Below are positions 8,801 to 11,013 of a DNA stretch of 11,013 bases, piece by piece. Position 1 is the first letter of the stretch. Each line of letters opens with the position of its first letter. Made by a program: the position numbers and the translations under genes. The notes under the pieces were generated by a model. That model was not told where the DNA came from. It did not search any database and saw only the letters and a list, made by a program, of their open reading frames with translations. Origin of the DNA: Dunaliella salina (taxonomy: Eukaryota; Chlorophyta; Chlorophyceae; Chlamydomonadales; Dunaliellaceae); assembly GCA_002284615.2 (NCBI GenBank), contig MU069630.1:429007-440019 (forward strand), given 5' to 3'.

Positions 8801-9593
8801 ACTTCCAAAACCTGCTGGGAACTACGGTCTGCAAAGTTCAGCTGCCAACACTCACCACTGGAACTGTCGTGTTTGCAGCGCACACAGACAGGCTGGGCTG
8901 CAGCAAAAGCAAACAGGGAGTCCATTTTACAGAGGCGGTCGCGAAGGCGCTCACAAAAACAAAGCGGACAGGACATACAGCTTACAACAAGTAGTTACAA
9001 CCAGGGTCTGACCTGAACTGCAGGTGCACTTGCATCTTTCGGAAGGCTGATAAATGCTGAATGCAGGGTGCGGACACCTCGGTAGCTTGACTCACTTTGA
9101 AAGCAAAGCCCTTCCTGGCACAGAACACCTTGTAGCGCTCCAGGAAGGGCTCCATGTTGAAGGACCCCAGCTTGAGCTTCCTGGGCGTGAGTGCTGCAGC
9201 TGCTCCGGGAAAAGACTCTGTGGTGGTGGGAGAGGCGTCTCGAGCATCAGGTGCCACACTTTTTAAAGGAGCAGGAGGTGTGAGGGTGCCTGCGCCAAGG
9301 GAGGCAGGTGCCTGCCAAAAGCGATGAGGCTGCTGCGAAGCCTCGGCTCCCGCTGCACCAGTGCTTGACAGCTCCTGGCCCTCAAAGCTGCTGCTCGGAG
9401 CCTTCAAAGGAGGTTTCTGCAACGGACATGGAGCTGTGTCTGCTGCGCAGGCCTGCCGGCCAGCCTCCTGCTGCTCTGCCGTGCAGCGCGCCGCACCCTC
9501 CAAGTGAGATTCTGCCCTCCTCCCGCACTCTCTTTCTTCTGCACAGACCCTATTGTCCTGCCCACGCTCCACAAATCCATGTTGTTGTGACAT
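2402..9593 (-). CDS. Multi-exon gene: ARID-like / PLU-1-like / Tudor-like chromatin protein (gene model)
   Basis: Best-supported exons in transcript order: 9593-9096, 8897-8856, 8705-8640, 8414-8295, 8158-8066, 7809-7738, 7478-7353, 7182-7018, 6718-6627, 5725-5621, 5078-4894, 2878-2786 and 2473-2402, about 575 codons. Exons 1 to 8 join in phase 0, as do 11-12 and 12-13; exons 9-10 and 10-11 join in phase 1. The 8-9 junction does not close (phase 0 out, phase 2 in), so a small exon or a different splice site is missing there. Donors are mostly GTGAGT-like and introns mostly 130-310 bp. The domain series suggests a nuclear, chromatin-bound protein related to KDM5 histone demethylases. No JmjN or JmjC is visible, so catalysis is not expected. 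The start is the ATG at 9593; an upstream exon is possible. The model is inferred by eye, and two neighbouring genes rather than one cannot be excluded. Confidence 0.55.
2474..2785 (-). other. Intron between the two Tudor exons
   Basis: GTGGGCG donor at 2785 and TTGCTTGCAG acceptor ending at 2474, 312 bp. No repeat or further exon is recognised. Open frames on the plus strand crossing it (2559-2741) are short and unsupported. Confidence 0.5.
2895..4600 (-). repeat. Exon-derived ~103-bp satellite with higher-order structure, in the intron before Tudor exon 12
   Basis: About 17 monomers are marked on the plus strand by a GGCAGCGTCTGATCATG or GGTAGCGTCCAAATT box, near 2951, 3053, 3154, 3200, 3303, 3412, 3513, 3620, 3732, 3837, 3954, 4056, 4158, 4267, 4370, 4468 and 4560. 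Exon 12 with its acceptor (box near 2855) is the unit next in register. On the minus strand each monomer carries a copy of the intron end (often CAGGCTTCCAG) followed by the exon's first codons. The monomer at 2977-2927 reads GANKVGRYLRMWR against GANAVGHRLKVWR in the exon. Three monomer types alternate: AGCTCTAGAA recurs at 3391 and 3711 (320 bp, three units), 3931 (220 bp, two units) and as AGCTCTAGCA near 4248 (about 317 bp). Confidence 0.85.
4601..4742. other. Intron sequence left of the satellite; possible cryptic exon
   Basis: On the minus strand GGTGCCTGTAG precedes a stretch (about 4688-4613) with an open frame (SMCHSTSNLTFKKKLAWPWG) ending near a weak GTAGGG donor. It would have to join exon 11 in phase 0 and would leave phase 2, which does not fit exon 12. 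It is therefore left as intron. Confidence 0.3.
4743..4805. repeat. 19-bp minisatellite, 3.3 copies
   Basis: CAGCAGAGTGGGTAGCACA at 4743, CAGCAGAGTGGGCAGTACA at 4762, CAGCAGAGTGGGCGGTACA at 4781, then a partial CAGCAG at 4800. It lies in the same large intron as the exon-derived satellite but is unrelated in sequence. Confidence 0.92.
4894..6718 (-). CDS. Linker region between PLU-1-like and Tudor-like parts (exons 9-11)
   Basis: Exon 9 (6718-6627) follows a good acceptor, GTGCCTGCAG, with a TACTAAC branch-point motif 27-33 nt upstream. The preferred frame reads SWAPENAADSFVKSG then LLAVEQHLAKQP. Exon 10 (5725-5621) lies between TTTTTGCACAG and CAG|GTGAGTAT and encodes a Ser/Thr/Pro/Ala-rich linker (KASTTKATQPPPSAKATSG); only one frame is open, which fixes the phases. 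Exon 11 (5078-4894) encodes about 61 residues including NMFTNSRGVVLYLAMQKP. All three frames are open across exon 11; this one is chosen because it alone connects exon 10 (phase 1) to the Tudor exon (phase 0). Exons 9 and 10 also join in phase 1. No domain is recognised here. Confidence 0.45.
5113..5170 (+). repeat. Dispersed short element, copy 2
   Basis: An (A/G)-rich AAAAG tract (5113-5130) is followed by TCTACGCAAGCCGTAGGC and TGCGTGCATTAAGGGAAG. It matches the element at 1684-1761 in order and sequence. It lies in the intron between exons 10 and 11 of the minus-strand gene, opposite to the direction of transcription. Confidence 0.65.
5171..5620. other. Intron 10 of the minus-strand gene; TATA-like site on the plus strand
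   Basis: The remainder of a 542-bp intron. On the plus strand CTATATAAAAAGGG (about 5382-5395) is followed 28 nt later by a 20-codon frame (MPEEPKIAKFREKGLVSRSK, 5424-5486). There is no downstream exon or homology, so no gene is called. On the minus strand the exon 10 frame could read past its donor (intron retention) and end at TAG near 5516 after VPPKMHTY, a possible shorter C-terminus. Confidence 0.35.
6022..6066 (-). repeat. Dispersed short element, copy 3 (inverted)
   Basis: Read on the minus strand: GAAAAAGTCGCTGCAGGC, then TGGAGACCGCGTGCGTTAA, then GGAAAGG. It aligns with the copies at 1684-1761 and 5113-5170: A-rich tract, GC(T/A)GCA(G/A)GC(C/T), and GCGTGC(G/A)TTAAGG. Confidence 0.55.
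6451..6478. repeat. Perfect 11-bp inverted repeat, 6-nt loop
   Basis: TTTCTATCTTG (6451-6461), loop GCCTGT, CAAGATAGAAA (6468-6478). The arms are exact reverse complements. It lies inside an intron of the minus-strand gene. Confidence 0.9.
7018..8158 (-). CDS. PLU-1-like helical region (exons 5-8)
   Basis: Exon 5 (8158-8066, 31 codons) follows TTTGTTACACAG and contains HKLPSVDALRKALQEVP. Exon 6 (7809-7738, 24 codons) contains SDWTSALRVFNAVQELGGFE. Exon 7 (7478-7353, 42 codons) contains LEELLCQQTLPSLLL and HWEQRGKQQQ. Exon 8 (7182-7018, 55 codons) contains EKLGEIEGSEEFLVHW. All junctions are phase 0. The order (an L..L..A...IP/VP helix, a helix with W, then L..LL....LP..L...... and W..R) matches the repeating pattern of the PLU-1 region of KDM5 proteins, which there follows JmjC and the C5HC2 finger. 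Here it follows the ARID-like exons directly. The family match is by eye. Possible extra exons at 8009-7954 and 7580-7521 were not included because they break phase. Confidence 0.5.
8214..8248. repeat. Intronic inverted repeat
   Basis: TTTGGAGG (8220-8227), loop GTTAAA, CCTCCAAA (8234-8241). Both arms extend imperfectly to GCAA...TTGC, giving a stem of about 13 bp with one bulge. It lies in intron 4 of the minus-strand gene (8294-8159), about 60 nt from the acceptor. Confidence 0.8.
8295..9593 (-). CDS. N-terminal low-complexity region and ARID-like domain (exons 1-4)
   Basis: Exon 1 (9593-9096, 166 codons) encodes an Ala/Glu/Gln/Ser/Pro-rich, probably disordered tail ending in MEPFLERYKVFCARKGFAFK, and stops at a strong donor, AAA|GTGAGTCAAG. 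Exon 2 (8897-8856, 14 codons) follows TTTTGCTGCAG. Exon 3 (8705-8640, 22 codons) reads QVANLWTVVDEVRRQHYGV and on. Exon 4 (8414-8295, 40 codons) contains EGWIEVNAQRMRIPQ and ANAAGHAARAFE. Joined (about residues 143-242), they resemble the DNA-binding ARID fold: FL..Y..F....G in the first helix, L..VV in the middle, then W..V...L.IP and a final helix. The usual GG pair of the core is absent, so the call is tentative. Exon 2 is small and could instead start further upstream. Confidence 0.45.
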
Positions 9594-10284
9594 TCCTCTC
9601 GGGCGTCAGTTAGCCTCCAGAAGATCGGCCCTGCAGGATGACGTCCCTTTCATCAATTGCTTGCCTTCCTCAGTTCCTGACCCTCGGAGCTGCTGCAGTC
9701 TCAGACGCAACGAACTAACCACACCAAACACCGAGAGAAGCAGAAAAGCAGGCAACACCAAACAGAGCGGATGATGATGCACGGTGCGTGCCCCTTTGCA
9801 AACGCTCGCTGCTGGCTCAAAAGCCCGAGGACAACAGGGAAGATGAGTTTGTACGCACAGAAAAAAAAAGCGGCAGCGGCTCACTTCAGCGCACGCAGAA
9901 GCCCAAACCGCTTCCCTGAAGAGCACTGAACGTCGCCTCTTAGGTAGTCTTCATAAAGATGGAGGTGATTTCATGCATTCGAGGCAGGCATTGGGATTTG
10001 GTATGGATACAAACACACACGCCGAGGCGCGAGGCCCCGCTCACAGCATACTGAGCTCAGTGACCACTCTCATGCCCAAAATGGCAGTTCCAGCTGTACC
10101 TAAAAATAAGTTGATTGGCAAATGTAGAGTTTCTCCAACCGAGGCAACACGACCTGATCAATCAACTCAATCAATGAAAAGACCGTGGAAAACAAATTCT
10201 CAAAAATCCTGATTTCTGTTTGGGCTTGCCATTTAGAGGTGCTGTGACTAAATGAAGGATGGATGATTGAGGAGGGAAGAAGTC
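9594..10284. promoter_or_regulatory. Divergent intergenic region
   Basis: About 690 bp separate the first ATG of the minus-strand gene from the first ATG of the plus-strand gene, so it should hold both promoters and 5' leaders. No clear TATA box or known motif is recognised. A minus-strand frame (9926-9606) ends in a stop just before the ATG at 9593 and could be 5' leader or an extra upstream exon. A plus-strand frame (9973-10212) has no supporting features. Confidence 0.4.
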
Positions 10285-10970
10285 ATGGGTAAAGCCCCTG
10301 AGAAGCGGTACAACAGGAACTTGAAGAAGGACAAGGCCCTTGCACGCCAGCCTCCTCCCCCAAGGCATTATGCTGTGGCTGCCGTGTCCACGGGGATGCT
10401 TGCCCTGTGTTTGGGAGTTGTGCTTGCATCAAGCAAGCCCCCTCCTAGCGCCAGCAACAGCACGGCTCCCGTGCAACCTCCGCCACCTCCGCCTGAGCCG
10501 CCCAGCACAGACAAGGCTGATTGGCAGGACCATATGAAGCAGGAGTCACAGAGGGAAAAGGAGGTCTGTCTGAGCTTGTCTGTCCAATTTGAACAAGCTT
10601 GCATTCGTTTGTGATGTAACATGCTTTCATGCAAAAGATTCATCAATCCTGACCAGTCTCACTCACCTGGTGACAGAATGTACGAATTACCCTCTGATGC
10701 CTGCCTTCTAGGCTGACTGCGCTTCGATCACACGTGGCCACCCAGGTTGTTATTGGGGATGAGCGCTTTCACCCCTCCTTTGGTGTGTTCCCTCGGGGCT
10801 GCAAGTGGAAGATGGTGACCTCCCCAAATACCACGCGCTACCAGTGGTGGGATATGGATTGGTCTACCTGGGTATGGGAAAGACCTCAAGCATGCACCCC
10901 CACTGGGTTTTCTCCAAAAGAGGATGTTCCACCGCCCAGCTGGAATGCCTCTGCCTCGCGAAGCACACAG
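10285..10970 (+). CDS. Putative type II membrane protein, partial (exons 1-2)
   Basis: Exon 1 (10285-10563, 93 codons) starts at the first in-frame ATG after a purine-rich leader and ends at GAG|GTCTGTC. The intron (10564-10745, 182 bp) has CTGAC (10713-10717) about 29 nt before the acceptor CCACCCAG. Exon 2 (10746-10970, 75 codons) joins in phase 0 and ends at ACACAG|GTTGTG, though an earlier donor TGG|GTATGG is possible. The protein has a basic cytoplasmic tail (MGKAPEKRYNRNLKKDK), one membrane segment (residues ~28-49, HYAVAAVSTGMLALCLGVVL), a proline-rich stem (PPPPPPEPP), and a Trp/aromatic-rich domain (RYQWWDMDWSTWVWERP) with two Cys and NST, NTT and NAS sequons. This topology is typical of Golgi or ER lumenal enzymes and cell-surface proteins. 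The family is not recognised, and the gene continues past the right edge. Confidence 0.62.
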
Positions 10971-10980
10971 GTTGTGGCCG

Positions 10981-10984
<4 letters not shown>

Positions 10985-11013
<29 letters not shown>
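10985..11013. repeat. (TG)n microsatellite
   Basis: TG alternation without interruption to the window end, 29 nt visible. It lies in the presumed second intron of the plus-strand gene. Its true length is unknown because the window stops here. Confidence 0.97.

Noticed and set aside
8856..8955. Longer version of exon 2 reading LRDRLCKMDSLFAFAAAQP with CVRCKH
   Set aside because: It looks protein-like but leaves in phase 1, incompatible with exon 3, and its acceptor (TTTTTGTGAG) is weaker than TTTTGCTGCAG at 8898.

Overview
The window looks like nuclear DNA of a eukaryote. Coding blocks are short, bounded by GT/AG splice signals and separated by introns of about 130-300 bp. There are several unrelated tandem-repeat arrays and a terminal TG microsatellite. 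Nothing looks bacterial or organellar. A green alga or similar protist is a reasonable guess from intron density, mixed GC content and branch-point-like CTGAC/CTAAC motifs, but the lineage cannot be fixed from the sequence.

Layout. Positions 1-1680 are repeat-dominated: a 75-bp array decaying rightwards (1 to about 615), five copies of a ~100-bp A-rich unit (826-1335), and a GGTCAC/CACCTGC array (about 1440-1680). Positions 1684-2400 hold a short dispersed element, an imperfect hairpin and a polypurine tract. Positions 2402-9593 are best read as one multi-exon gene on the minus strand. Positions 9594-10284 form a divergent intergenic region. From 10285 a plus-strand gene begins and runs off the right edge.

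The minus-strand gene was assembled by eye from splice sites and phases. Its exons encode a low-complexity N-terminus, an ARID-like segment, a helical segment resembling the PLU-1 region of KDM5 proteins, a linker, and a C-terminal Tudor-like domain split over two exons. No JmjN, JmjC or C5HC2 segment appears between the ARID-like and PLU-1-like parts, so this would be a chromatin protein related to KDM5 but without the demethylase core. Most junctions are phase-consistent; one (7017/6719) is not.

The most striking observation is the roughly 1.7-kb satellite in the ~2-kb intron just before the first Tudor exon. Its ~103-bp monomers are copies of that exon's own 3' splice site plus its first codons, arranged partly as a three-monomer higher-order repeat. 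The gene has apparently amplified one of its own intron/exon junctions into an intronic satellite that still carries acceptor-like sites.

The plus-strand gene encodes a probable type II membrane protein: a basic tail, one membrane segment, a proline-rich stem, and a Trp-rich domain with N-glycosylation sequons. Its family is not recognised. All domain calls are by-eye pattern recognition, with no database search.
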